Assembly: GCA_030432255.1 (NCBI GenBank)
Contig: JAUIHS010000002.1
Span: 124,001 to 188,000 of the forward strand
Length of the DNA stretch: 64,000 nt
Reading direction: 5' to 3'
Source: Phycisphaerae bacterium
Lineage (GTDB): Bacteria; Planctomycetota; Phycisphaerae; Phycisphaerales; UBA1924
Shown: positions 44,900 to 55,317 of the stretch, one piece after another
How the letters are laid out: each line of letters starts with the position of its first letter
Position numbering within the stretch: position 1 is the first letter of the stretch
The notes under the pieces: generated by a model
Database searches by the model: none
What the model saw: the letters and a program-made list of their open reading frames with translations, nothing else
Told to the model about the DNA's origin: nothing
Position numbers and translations under genes: made by a program

Positions 44900-46347
44900 C
44901 CGCCTGGGCCGCCATGATTCACAAGCCACTGAACATTCTGCTGGCACAGACCGACTCGGGACTGGAGGCGACGGCAGCCGTCGTTGACCAGGTGTCCGAG
45001 ATGGGTCAGTCGCGCGCCGACATTCTTTCGGGCTACGTCGGTGTGCTCGTCGTGGCGTTCCTGGCGACGCTGATCGCCACTCCGATCATGCGGCGCCTCG
45101 CCATTGCGAATGGCGTCGTCGACAATCCCGGTGAAGCGCGGAAGGCGCACCGCATTCCGGTCGCGTACCTTGGCGGCGTGGCGGTCTTCCTCGGCCTGCT
45201 CGCGGGTGTCGGTCTGAGCTACTTCGGCGGGCAGTTGCCGGATGACGTCTACCAGGGACACTTCAGCATTCACGAACAGCGACCGGTGCCACCCTCGATC
45301 GTCCTCGGGATGGCGCTCATCATGCTCACCGGCCTCATCGATGATGTCGTCGGACTCATGCCGCGGGTGAAGGTCGCTGGACAGTTGCTGGCGGCGGCGG
45401 CTCTGGCGATGGAGGAGGTGGGCACCAATCTGGCCCGTGGCGTCATGCGTCCGATCGGCGAGTTTGTCGGGAAGCCGGACCTGACGTGGGCCATCGATCT
45501 TCCGATGACGGTTCCGTTCGTTGGAACCTCCGTTGAGATTGACGTCATCTACTGGGTGGGGACGGCAATCATCGCGGTATTCGTTCTGGGCGCGTGCAAC
45601 GCCAGCAACCTGATCGACGGGTTGGACGGGCTGTTGTCCGGCGTCACGGGGATCGCCGCGATCGGCATCGGCGTCATCGCGTTGAACCTTGCGGTGCTGG
45701 ACTTCGGCGGCCCCTCGGAAGCGATCGGCAGCCTCGATTCGGCGCGGATCATCGTGTCGCTGAGCCTGCTCGGTGCGTGTCTCGGGTTCCTGCCGCACAA
45801 TTTCAATCCGGCGAGCATTTTCCTCGGCGACTGTGGATCGTTGCTGATGGGGTACGTCACGATCGTGCTCATTCTGACGCTGGGTGACAACGGCATGACA
45901 CACCTCGTCATTGCCGGCCTGATCATCTACTCCATTCCGATCATGGATACCGCCCTGGCGATCATTCGGCGCAAGATGGCCGGCCTGCCCATGAGCGCCC
46001 CCGACGACCAGCATCTGCATCACATGCTCAAGCGGGCACTGGGTGTCAAGGGTGCCGTGCTGACGCTGTATGCCATGGGTGCGATGTTTGCGATTCTCGG
46101 TGTGATGCTCTCCATGTGGCGTGGCCGGATCGTCTTCGTGATTGCCCTGATCATCACGAGCTTCATCGGCGTGTATGCCGTGAAGGTGGCTCGCCGCCGC
46201 GTGCATGAGGAAGCGGCCATGAAGTTGATGAAGCCGGGTACCGTGCCCGCGCCGACGCCGGGTTCCACGTCGACGACCACACCGCCCCCGGCGTCCACTG
46301 CCACGCAGAAGCCGGAACCGGATCCCAACGCCACCTCGCCCGCGTGA
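44896..46347 (+). CDS. WecA/MraY-like polyprenyl-phosphate sugar-1-phosphate transferase
   Basis: The product has 483 residues with about ten hydrophobic segments. Family landmarks are NGVVDNPGEARKAHRIPV (donor side), LTGLIDDVVGL and NLIDGLDGL (Asp motifs that bind Mg and substrate), FLPHNFNPASIFLGDCGS and DDQHLHHML. These match the WecA/TagO group, which loads a sugar phosphate on a lipid carrier and starts polymer synthesis. A Pro/Thr-rich C-terminal tail is extra. It overlaps the epimerase stop (ATGA at 44896-44899) and is followed 13 bases later by a CMD-family gene. It is the only initiating transferase of the island. Confidence 0.93.
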   Translation: MTAWAAMIHKPLNILLAQTDSGLEATAAVVDQVSEMGQSRADILSGYVGVLVVAFLATLIATPIMRRLAIANGVVDNPGEARKAHRIPVAYLGGVAVFLGLLAGVGLSYFGGQLPDDVYQGHFSIHEQRPVPPSIVLGMALIMLTGLIDDVVGLMPRVKVAGQLLAAAALAMEEVGTNLARGVMRPIGEFVGKPDLTWAIDLPMTVPFVGTSVEIDVIYWVGTAIIAVFVLGACNASNLIDGLDGLLSGVTGIAAIGIGVIALNLAVLDFGGPSEAIGSLDSARIIVSLSLLGACLGFLPHNFNPASIFLGDCGSLLMGYVTIVLILTLGDNGMTHLVIAGLIIYSIPIMDTALAIIRRKMAGLPMSAPDDQHLHHMLKRALGVKGAVLTLYAMGAMFAILGVMLSMWRGRIVFVIALIITSFIGVYAVKVARRRVHEEAAMKLMKPGTVPAPTPGSTSTTTPPPASTATQKPEPDPNATSPA

Positions 46348-46360
46348 CCGGACCGCCAGC

Positions 46361-46723
46361 ATGAGCTACGAGCATTTCGACGAGTTTCGTGCCGCGCGGG
46401 ACCGCGCCCAGACGAGGCTCCAGAGTGTGGAGCACCTCGGACTCAAGCGTTTCCTGCGCATGGACGCCGCCGCGTATGAAGATCTCACCGCCAAGGGTGG
46501 ACTTGATACGAAGACAAAGGAATTGCTGGGGCTGGTGGCATCAACGGTGCTGCGATGCGATGACTGCATCAACTACCACGTGGAGCAGTGCCTCGAGGCG
46601 GGCTGGACTGTCGCGGAGCTGGAGGACGCCTTCAACGTCGCGATGATCGTCGGCGGCAGCATCACCATCCCGCACATCCGGCGTGCGATGCTGATGGTGG
46701 ATGAGTTGAGCGGAGATCAGTGA
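46361..46723 (+). CDS. Carboxymuconolactone decarboxylase family protein (AhpD-like)
   Basis: The product has 120 residues, normal for one-domain members. It has C66-D-D-C69 with H73 and an upstream TKELLGLVAS helix, the redox-type signature of AhpD-like CMD proteins. It starts 13 bases after the WecA-like gene in the same direction, so it may be co-transcribed with the end of the island by chance or for oxidative defence. It is shorter than the AhpD-like protein at 14686 and shares only the motif region. Confidence 0.88.
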   Translation: MSYEHFDEFRAARDRAQTRLQSVEHLGLKRFLRMDAAAYEDLTAKGGLDTKTKELLGLVASTVLRCDDCINYHVEQCLEAGWTVAELEDAFNVAMIVGGSITIPHIRRAMLMVDELSGDQ

Positions 46724-46737
46724 CCGGGGACGAGTGA

Positions 46738-47529
46738 TCAGGTCCGGCGCCGGGTTCCCCGCCATCCCGCCGCGGCGAGCAGCAATGTCGCACCTGCCGG
46801 GCTTGGCAGTGTAGTTGCCTCGAGTTTGAAGTCATCGAAGTTGGTGCGTGGGATGCCGTCACTGCCGATGAAGCTGATGGCAAGGAAGCTCTGCGCGAGG
46901 TCATCCGAGATGGTCTCCGGGGTCGTGAACTCCAGTTCCCATGGGAGCAGATGGCCCTCGGAGCCCAGGGGTGGGTACAACCCCTGCGTTCTCACCAGTT
47001 CCGTCACGCCGGGAACATTGGGGAATGCGAGCGTTTCGAGGTCGGGCGCGGCGAGCATGGAGACGTAGATGCCCTCATGCGTGTCAGCGAACCCTGTCCC
47101 TGCGAGGAATGACAGTCGATAGTGCGTATTGGGTTGGACGTGGACGTTGAGCGTCTGCTGCATCCAATGGTGATGCAGTTGTGCGACGTTCTGACCGTCG
47201 GCGTTGTCGAGATAGGGGACGTCGCCGATGTTGGGGACGCTCAGAACACCCGCCCAGAGGGTGGCTTCCGGATCATTCTCCGGGGGCAGATACGTCCTCC
47301 AGCCGGGGACTTCGACGAGGTTGTCGAACTGCGGCGGCGAGAACATCATCGGCTTGGTGCCGACCGGCACCCCCGCGCCACCGGCGCCGTTGGTCAGTTC
47401 GCCGACCGCCAGCGGGCGTGATGTCTCTTCAAAGCTGGGATTGACAATCGGCAGGAACTCGGCCGATGCGGACATCACGATTCCCAGGGCCGCGGACGCC
47501 GCGACCACTGCATTCATACCGGTAGTCAT
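46738..47529 (-). CDS. PEP-CTERM-like secreted protein
   Basis: The product has 263 residues. A signal peptide (VVAASAALGIVMSASA) leads a domain that looks like a carbohydrate-binding or DUF642-like jelly roll: IVNPSFEE at the start, VPGWRTY, DNADGQNVAQL and HYRLSFLAGTGF are typical. The end carries LPSPAGATLLLAAAGW and a final RGTRRRT, a PEP-CTERM-like tag with Pro-Ser-Pro. It should be a surface protein sorted by the exosortase at 34745; it lies at the edge of the island. The ATG at 47529 has AGGAG upstream; an ATG four codons later is possible. It converges with the CMD-family gene. Confidence 0.85.
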   Translation of the reverse strand: MTTGMNAVVAASAALGIVMSASAEFLPIVNPSFEETSRPLAVGELTNGAGGAGVPVGTKPMMFSPPQFDNLVEVPGWRTYLPPENDPEATLWAGVLSVPNIGDVPYLDNADGQNVAQLHHHWMQQTLNVHVQPNTHYRLSFLAGTGFADTHEGIYVSMLAAPDLETLAFPNVPGVTELVRTQGLYPPLGSEGHLLPWELEFTTPETISDDLAQSFLAISFIGSDGIPRTNFDDFKLEATTLPSPAGATLLLAAAGWRGTRRRT

Positions 47530-47643
47530 GGATCTGCTCTCCTGTGCTGATCCGAGGATACCGGTCGAGGAAAGCGGGTCAAAGGAGAAATCCGGTGGCT
47601 GTTACAAACGTCCGACAAAGCACCGCTCAGTGGTGCGTTCCGC

Positions 47644-49470
47644 TCACCGCAACCGCCCCTCCAGTTGATCCAGCCGCTCGCGCAGTGATTCATTCGCACG
47701 TTGCAGCGCACTGACATCCGGGGCGCGCTGGAAACAGGTCAGCAGCACCGAGATGCGTACGCGGCGGAGACCGTCCGTGTCCATCTTGACATCTGCCCAT
47801 CGCACATGCTCAGCAGCGCGCGCCACGATGTTGCCGGTCGCGAACTGTGACGGGTCGTCCTTCATCGCGCATCCCGGGACAGACGACGCGATCAGGAGGT
47901 CGCCGGGTTCGACGTCGTTGCCGTTGTGATCCACGATCCACATGTCGGTGTTGCCCTCGGCACTGACCAGCAGAATGCCGCGTCCACTTGCACTCGCTTC
48001 ATCGTGCGCACCGAGGTATACGCCAAGACACGCCGCATCATTCGCGCGGGTCGCCGGAGCGACGCCGTACACCACTTCGCTGTCCGCTTCGGAGGAGAGG
48101 CGATCGTTGTGGCCGGTCATCGTCATGAGCATGCCGCGGCGAAGACCGGTCGGTGCGTCGGACCACGCGTAGTGCGAACCTGTGAAGGCGTTGTAGGAGA
48201 CCGTACTGCCCACGACAGTAATGGAGCCGCGTGGGGTATCGAGCGTGTGGAAGCTGATGAGTGAGCCGTCGCCGTCGGTGCGGTTCATGCGCAGGGCCGG
48301 GCTGGTGAATAGCCCGTCGGTGTGATCGATGTACAGCGTCGCCGGCGTCACGGTGGACTCAGGAGGCCCGATGTTCACGCGTCGTCCGTTGAGCGTCATG
48401 GCGTCATAGAGCGTCGAGCCGAGCTGGGTGCGCAGCACCATACCGATGATGCTCGATCCGGAATCGTCGCGTGCCTGGATATACGCCGTGCCGGACTGGC
48501 CGTCGCCCTCGTAGGCATGGAGCCACAGGTGGCCGCGGCCGTAATAGTCGCCATCGACATGGATCGTCTGTTTCGGTGCAGTGATTCCGACCCCCAACCG
48601 CCCGGTGCCTGCACCGGAGATGACGACGTTCCCGCCGTTCTGATTGATGAAGAGCGATGTCGGTGCGCCGTTGAAGCGGCACATGATTTCGTTGGTGTCC
48701 ATGGCGAGGTTGGTTGCGGAGGTACTCCCGATGATGAAGTCTCCCCCACTGCCGAGCGAGAGTTCATTGCCGCCGGCGACACGCAGCGAGCCATCGTCGG
48801 CGATGAGGAGCATCTCGGTGAAACCGCTTCCGATGCTTGTCTCAGTTCCCATGCGCAGTCCGACACCATCGTTCCACGCCAGCAGGCCGCTCCCGGCATT
48901 CGCGAGCCGCGTCCATCGCTCGCCCTGCGCCGACATGCCGCTGACGCCGATGGACGGGACCGATCCCGGCCCGATGGCGCGCCGGGCTTCGAGGTCCATC
49001 TCCGGCATATCCGTTCCGATGCCCACGCGCCCGCCGCTGTAATGAACCCCGTCGTCGTTCGTCATCCACGGCGCGAGGGAGAATGAAGAGACCGGCGCAG
49101 TCGTCACGGGGTGTCGGGGCGACAGCACCTCGAATCCCATGGGCGGCTGCCCGACGGACACATCGAGCCAGCGCATCGAGCCATCGAAGGCATCGGCACC
49201 GAAGTCGAGGTCGACACTGAACAGGCCGTCCTCGTCGATGACAATGTCATTGGCGAACTGGGGCGAAGCCACCTGGCTCCCACCGGTCGCGGCGTCATAG
49301 AGTCGGAAGCGGAGCGAGTATGTTCCTGCTGCGGGCGCATCGCCATCCTTCAGCAGTCCCTGGTACGTGAACGCAGCGCTCTGCTCGGTCTGCGCGAGCG
49401 CAGTGAGTGGATAGATGAACAGCACCAGCGAAACGGCCACGCCTCGCACAACATCACACATCGATCGCAT
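47644..49470 (-). CDS. Secreted tail-fibre-like surface protein
   Basis: The ATG at 49470 has GGAGG six bases away and gives 608 residues with a signal peptide (VLFIYPLTALA). The first domain (FTYQGLLKDGDAPAAGTYSLRF) is frequent at the start of planctomycete secreted proteins. The middle resembles tail-fibre repeat regions (GRVGIGTDMPE, GRLGVGITAPK). A region with YGVAPATRANDAACLGVYLG and VDHNGNDVEPGDLLIASSVPG follows, which resembles the conserved C-terminal domain of such proteins near the chaperone-like end of fibres. The last 25 residues form a coiled coil (LQRANESLRERLDQLEG). The likely role is a trimeric surface fibre; that is inference. Confidence 0.72.
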   Translation of the reverse strand: MRSMCDVVRGVAVSLVLFIYPLTALAQTEQSAAFTYQGLLKDGDAPAAGTYSLRFRLYDAATGGSQVASPQFANDIVIDEDGLFSVDLDFGADAFDGSMRWLDVSVGQPPMGFEVLSPRHPVTTAPVSSFSLAPWMTNDDGVHYSGGRVGIGTDMPEMDLEARRAIGPGSVPSIGVSGMSAQGERWTRLANAGSGLLAWNDGVGLRMGTETSIGSGFTEMLLIADDGSLRVAGGNELSLGSGGDFIIGSTSATNLAMDTNEIMCRFNGAPTSLFINQNGGNVVISGAGTGRLGVGITAPKQTIHVDGDYYGRGHLWLHAYEGDGQSGTAYIQARDDSGSSIIGMVLRTQLGSTLYDAMTLNGRRVNIGPPESTVTPATLYIDHTDGLFTSPALRMNRTDGDGSLISFHTLDTPRGSITVVGSTVSYNAFTGSHYAWSDAPTGLRRGMLMTMTGHNDRLSSEADSEVVYGVAPATRANDAACLGVYLGAHDEASASGRGILLVSAEGNTDMWIVDHNGNDVEPGDLLIASSVPGCAMKDDPSQFATGNIVARAAEHVRWADVKMDTDGLRRVRISVLLTCFQRAPDVSALQRANESLRERLDQLEGRLR

Positions 49471-49561
49471 ACCACACCTCCGGCCCATGCATCGGGCTTT
49501 GTCAGGCTAGCACGAAGGGCGGGAAGGAGGAAACGTTTTCTTGTTTCGATGGATCCTTGCG

Positions 49562-49686
49562 TAGCTTGGAGCTTGCAGATTGAAGCTTGTAGCTTGGGAG
49601 CGAGCAGTGAAGCCCAATGCCTGTTCGCGCTCACGTCACAAGTCTCAGGCCTCAAGCTACAAGCTTCAGGCTCCAAGCTCCAAACT
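49562..49686. repeat. Large imperfect inverted repeat of AGCTTG words
   Basis: The left arm (49562-49598) holds AGCTTG or GCTTG words at seven- to nine-base spacing; the right arm (49651-49686) is its near-complement, with matches at most positions. The space between the arms is about 52 bases. The right arm reaches into the last codons of the methyltransferase gene. Confidence 0.75.
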
Positions 49687-50344
49687 ACAAACTCCGCCCC
49701 TCCACCACGAACACCCGTCCGCCATCGATCTGCGTCTGCCATACGCTCAGGCCCATGGCGTCGAAGTCCGCTTCGAGGTTATCCGCCGGGATGCGGTTGG
49801 GATCGGCGAGGATGGCGGGGACACTCAGCGCACGTATCAGGGCGCCGATGGGTTGGTGTGCTGAAGGTGCGTACAGAAGGTCGGAGCCAAGGATGAGGTC
49901 CGGGCGCCAGGATGGATCCGGGGGATCGTTGTAGTCGTACCGCGCGGTGCTGATGTTGGTGATGCTGTTGCACGCCGCGTTGCGCTGCGCGATCGCGATC
50001 GCTTCGGCGCTGACGTCCGTCATGACGACGTGCGAAGCGCGCGTCGCCGCGACGAGGCCGACGAGACCCAGTCCGCATCCGACTTCAAGCACGCGCGAGT
50101 CCGGTGTGATCCACTGGGTCTCTGCGACGAAGCGCGCGAAGCTGTGCGCGATCGGCCAGAGGTGCGCCCAGTAGGCGGGATTGTGGTCGCCGCGCTGAAC
50201 GCCCGTCCGGGTCAGCGCTTCGGCGTTTCCGGGCGCTTCAATGGCATAAGTACGTCCGCCGACCTCGACTTGGTGTGCGAGGTTGATGAACTGGTCGCCG
50301 GTCATCGACCGGATGTGTTCCTCGTTGCGATCCGGACCGTTCAC
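49685..50344 (-). CDS. Class I SAM-dependent methyltransferase (lysine methyltransferase-like)
   Basis: The product has 219 residues as read from the GTG at 50344. The SAM-binding glycine loop is VLEVGCGLGLVGLVAA, followed by TDVSAEAI and DLILGSDLLY, typical of the PF10294 group, which includes ETFB-lysine and other protein methyltransferases. Its start lies two bases before the PpiC stop in the same direction, so they are probably coupled. An ATG at 50305 is preceded by GAGGAA and may be the true start, leaving an intact domain of 206 residues. The 3' end runs into a large inverted repeat. Confidence 0.85.
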   Translation of the reverse strand: MNGPDRNEEHIRSMTGDQFINLAHQVEVGGRTYAIEAPGNAEALTRTGVQRGDHNPAYWAHLWPIAHSFARFVAETQWITPDSRVLEVGCGLGLVGLVAATRASHVVMTDVSAEAIAIAQRNAACNSITNISTARYDYNDPPDPSWRPDLILGSDLLYAPSAHQPIGALIRALSVPAILADPNRIPADNLEADFDAMGLSVWQTQIDGGRVFVVEGRSL

Positions 50345-50345
50345 A

Positions 50346-50633
50346 TCAGCCGCGGGCGGTGACCTCGAGGATGTGATAGCCGAACTGCGTCTTCACGACG
50401 TCCGACACCTGGCCGATGGGGAGGTCGGAGAAGACGACTTCGTCGAACTCGCGCACCATCTGGCCGCGGCCGAAGGTCCCGAGATCTCCACCGGAGCGGC
50501 TGCCGGAGGGGCACTTGGAGTGTTCGCGCGCGAGATCTTCGAACTTGGCATCGCCGGATTCGATCTTGTTCTTGAGGTCGAGGGCCTGCTCTTCGGTCTC
50601 GACGAGGATGTGACGGGCGGCGGCGGTGGCCAT
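50346..50633 (-). CDS. PpiC-type (parvulin) peptidyl-prolyl isomerase
   Basis: The product has 95 residues from the ATG at 50633, which has AAGGAG nearby. It is a single rotamase domain, the same size as E. coli PpiC. Landmarks are ARHILVETEEQA, HSKCPSGSRSGGDLGTFGRGQM and the end TQFGYHILEV. It lacks a signal peptide and should act in the cytoplasm on prolines of unfolded proteins. An upstream frame extension to 50663 is not needed. A methyltransferase gene follows directly. Confidence 0.92.
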   Translation of the reverse strand: MATAAARHILVETEEQALDLKNKIESGDAKFEDLAREHSKCPSGSRSGGDLGTFGRGQMVREFDEVVFSDLPIGQVSDVVKTQFGYHILEVTARG

Positions 50634-50686
50634 GGAGGGTCTCCTTCTCCCGGTGGGAGGCAAATGTTGACATCAAATGGTGCGCT

Positions 50687-51196
50687 TCAGCCGTCCATGA
50701 CACGGGCGAGACCGAGCGCCTTGCGAAGAGAACTGAGTTGTCCGGCGTGCCAGCCGTCGTGCCAGGCCTTGATGCCAGCGGCAGCGGCGGCGGTCGGGAT
50801 GTGTCCCCCGGAGCGATCGGCGGGGGCGGGATCGAGCAGTTGGTCATCGTTCAAGCTGCTGATCACGTTGACGAACTCGGCGTGGCTGGTGTCGAACTGG
50901 CCTCGGACGGTGGCGAGTTCCGGGTACAGGTTGGGTTCCGTCCGGACGACGGAGCCGAAGCCGAAGAGTGGCTGCCACGCTTTGTCGAGCGTGACGGGCG
51001 ATCCGTTCGCACAGATCTTGCTCATGAGCCATTCGTTGGTGATGGCGAGGTGCCCGAGCGTCCAGAGCAGGTGGCCGTCCGTGGGGGCGGATTGGAAAAA
51101 TGCCTGTTCGTCGGGAAAATCGTCGATCAATTCCAGCACACGATCATGTGCGAACTTCAACTGGCTGACCAATGAGTCCTGGAGTGTGCTGGGCAT
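50687..51196 (-). CDS. DinB family protein
   Basis: The product has 169 residues. It has the four-helix DinB/YfiT layout: LVSQLKFAHDRVLEL opens it, HLLWTLGHLAITNEW carries a metal-site His, and HDGWHAGQLSSLR near the end carries two more. Such metal-binding proteins include thiol-dependent transferases and stress proteins; no exact reaction can be assigned. The ATG at 51196 is within MPSTLQDSLVSQL. The gene lies upstream of PpiC on the same strand with 53 bases between. Confidence 0.88.
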   Translation of the reverse strand: MPSTLQDSLVSQLKFAHDRVLELIDDFPDEQAFFQSAPTDGHLLWTLGHLAITNEWLMSKICANGSPVTLDKAWQPLFGFGSVVRTEPNLYPELATVRGQFDTSHAEFVNVISSLNDDQLLDPAPADRSGGHIPTAAAAAGIKAWHDGWHAGQLSSLRKALGLARVMDG

Positions 51197-51656
51197 GAGG
51201 TCCTTGCGGGTGGGTGGGTTGGGTCTGCCGATGGGACGGGCGCCGATGCTAACGCGGGGTGACCGACGGCGTCCAGTGGCGGGCTTGTGTTAGTGGGATC
51301 TAGCAAATCTGTAATGTTCTGGCACGCACAGACTTAGAGATTTCGCTATCATACCCGCGCATAGGGTAAGCGGCGATTTTTCGCCGGCCCTGTGGTGGTA
51401 TCTGTGTGGATCGCAGGGGGCGGCAGGAAGCCGCGAGGAGTACCCCGGGGGGATTCCGGCAACGGACTGGATCCATTGACATTGTGATGAGGGCGGCTTC
51501 GAAGCGTGTGTTCTCGTGACCTCGAAGCACTCATGAACTTATATCCTTCTGCTTTCGCGTGAGCCGTGCAGAGGTTTTCGCCCTCGATAACCTGCGTACC
51601 TGGTGCTGGAACTCCAGACCATGGTGCGACCATTTTGCCTTCAAGGAGCAGGACAA
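51197..51656. other. 460-base gene-free region before the DUF11 lipoprotein gene
   Basis: The region should hold promoters of the divergent DinB and DUF11 genes. A perfect 6-pair stem with a TTTT loop lies at 51371-51386 (CGGCGA/TCGCCG). TTGACA at 51476-51481 has no good -10 partner. Long minus-strand frames here are shadows. I saw no RNA gene. Confidence 0.5.
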
Positions 51657-53252
51657 GTGATTCGAGAAATTCTGAAGCGGAGCATCGTTCCGACGGCATG
51701 CTGTGCCCTTCTGGCGCTGGCCGGCTGTCATGCTGGCGGCAACGACTACGAAGAGTACGAGGATCCGGATGGCACCGAGGCCATGAGCGGTGACTCCGGT
51801 GACTCCGGCACCACCACCACGGCGAGGCCCGCCCCGCGTCCCGCGGCACGGCGTGCTTCGGGTGACCTCACCATGTACTACCCGACGGGTGATCCCAGCA
51901 CGAGCGCGGTGCGTATCGACAAGAACGTGCCCGGCGAGGTGTCTGTCGGCGAGTCCTTCAACTACGAGATCATGGTGACCAACATCAGCGATCTCACCCT
52001 TTCGAACGTCGTGGTGACGGACAAGATCAATGACGTGATGGACGTCAGCCGCACCAACCCGTCGGCTGACTCCATGCGTGCCGGCACCGGCACCTGGACC
52101 CTCGGCACTCTTGAGCCGGGTGCGAGCAAGACGATCGTGATCACGGGGACGGCGAACACCGTCGGCACCATCACGAACTGCGCTTCGATCGCTTTCGACA
52201 GCGTGATCTGCGCGAGCATCAACGTCGTGAAGCCGGGTCTCGAACTCGTCAAGACGGCGCCGCGTGAGGTCATGCTCTGCGATGCCGTTCCGGTCCGCTT
52301 CGTGGTCCGCAACCCGGGTACCGGCGTGGCGAAGAACGTCCGCATCAGCGATCCGCTGCCCAACGGCATGGTCACGGCGGATGGCAAGAGCCGCATCGAC
52401 ATCCAGGTCGGCGACCTGGCGCCCGGCGAGTCCAAGGAATTCACGGTGCAGTGCAAGGCGAACCGTACCGGTTCGTATGAGAACACCGCGACCGCTGCCG
52501 CGACCGGCAACCTCAGCGCCGAGTCCGGCACGACGAACACCACTGTTCGCCAGCCCGAGCTCACCGTGGCGTGCGATTCCCCCGACCTGCGCTACATCGG
52601 TCGGACGGCTGAGTTCGAGGTCACCGTCAAGAACGAGGGTGACGGCGTGGCCAACAATGTGGTTCTGACCGACACGCTTTCGGGCGGCGTTGAGATCGTC
52701 GGTGCCAGCAACAACGGTCAGGTCTCCGGCAGCACGGTCCGCTGGGCCATCGGCTCCCTGCGTCCCGGCGAGAGCCGCGATGTGACCATCACCATCCGCA
52801 GCACCAACCCCGGCACCTTCCGCAACACTGCGACGGTTTCCGGCGACTGCTCGGACAACGACTCCTGCAACTCGCAGGTTGAGTATCGCGGCATTCCCGC
52901 CATCCTCCTCGAGGTGGTTGACATCACTGACCCGGTTGAGGTCGGTTCCGAGACCACGTACGTGATCACGGCGACCAACCAGGGCTCCGCCCCCGATACC
53001 AACATCAAGATCGTGTGCGAGCTGCCCGACAGCCAGCGCTACGTCAGCTCCGGCGGCGCGACCACCGGCAGCAACCGCGGCCAGACCGTGAACTTCGCAG
53101 CGCTCGGCAGCCTTGGCGTCGGCCAGAAGGCGACCTGGACCGTCACCATCCGCGCCACCAGCGAGGCTGACGCCCGCTTCAGGGTTACGATGGATACGGA
53201 CGAACTCAGCAGCAATGTTGAGGAAACCGAAGCCACCCGCCTGTACCGCTGA
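51657..53252 (+). CDS. Surface lipoprotein with four DUF11 (Ig-like) repeats
   Basis: The GTG at 51657 has AGGAG eight bases away and gives 531 residues. A lipoprotein signal ends in LLALAGC. After an acidic Ser/Thr/Asp linker and an Ala/Pro/Arg stretch, four DUF11-type beta-sandwich repeats follow (about 75-190, 200-300, 305-410, 415-525). Each has the pattern of Tyr/Phe-x-Ile/Val, a DPLP or DTLS element and a GxSxTVTI/R-like end. DUF11 domains occur in surface proteins that form adhesive or cell-wall-like layers. The gene is followed by a strong terminator at 53282. Confidence 0.87.
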   Translation: MIREILKRSIVPTACCALLALAGCHAGGNDYEEYEDPDGTEAMSGDSGDSGTTTTARPAPRPAARRASGDLTMYYPTGDPSTSAVRIDKNVPGEVSVGESFNYEIMVTNISDLTLSNVVVTDKINDVMDVSRTNPSADSMRAGTGTWTLGTLEPGASKTIVITGTANTVGTITNCASIAFDSVICASINVVKPGLELVKTAPREVMLCDAVPVRFVVRNPGTGVAKNVRISDPLPNGMVTADGKSRIDIQVGDLAPGESKEFTVQCKANRTGSYENTATAAATGNLSAESGTTNTTVRQPELTVACDSPDLRYIGRTAEFEVTVKNEGDGVANNVVLTDTLSGGVEIVGASNNGQVSGSTVRWAIGSLRPGESRDVTITIRSTNPGTFRNTATVSGDCSDNDSCNSQVEYRGIPAILLEVVDITDPVEVGSETTYVITATNQGSAPDTNIKIVCELPDSQRYVSSGGATTGSNRGQTVNFAALGSLGVGQKATWTVTIRATSEADARFRVTMDTDELSSNVEETEATRLYR

Positions 53253-53281
53253 TTGAGCGATCGACAGTAGGTTGACTCCAG

Positions 53282-53308
53282 GCGACCCCCGCAAGGGGGT
53301 CGCTTTTT
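53282..53308 (+). terminator. Intrinsic terminator after the DUF11 gene
   Basis: A 9-pair stem (53282-53290 with 53295-53303) with loop GCAA is followed by TTTTT (53304-53308). It closes the DUF11 unit. Confidence 0.88.
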
Positions 53309-53328
53309 GTTTGGGCTCAGTGAGACGT

Positions 53329-55020
<1,692 letters not shown>

Positions 55021-55069
55021 GGCCGCTTCTGCCGATCACTGATTCAGCAGAGAGATCAATTTCCAAGGG

Positions 55070-55101
55070 GCCCCGGTCGATTGTTCGGCCGGGGCTTTTT
55101 T
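55070..55101 (+). terminator. Intrinsic terminator after atpD
   Basis: An 11-pair stem (55070-55080 with 55085-55095, one T-G pair) is followed by six T (55096-55101). The single gene is thereby closed 50 bases after its stop. Confidence 0.88.
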
Positions 55102-55104
55102 GTC

Positions 55105-55130
55105 GGCACTCGGCATTGAGGCATTGGGGG
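55105..55130. repeat. GGCATT-word repeat after the atpD terminator
   Basis: GGCACTC, GGCATTGA and GGCATTGG follow each other, the same order of words as in the repeat at 26511-26540. Confidence 0.6.
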
Positions 55131-55317
55131 GGCAGTTGGCAAAGGGCATCCGGGCCGCTCCCCGCTCCCCACATCAATCACCATCGGTCATCCGGGCGTA
55201 ATCCTGCGCGGCGAGTTGTGACGTAGATTCATCGTGTCCCTGCAGGAGACATCGATTCGTTTCGATTCGCGTCACTCACTCTCAACGTTTCAAGACAACA
55301 CCAAAGGAGTCATCCCG

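Noticed and set aside
51316..51335. Sigma-54-like promoter (TGGCACG) before the DUF11 gene
   Set aside because: The -24 part matches but the needed GC at -12 is missing at the right spacing.
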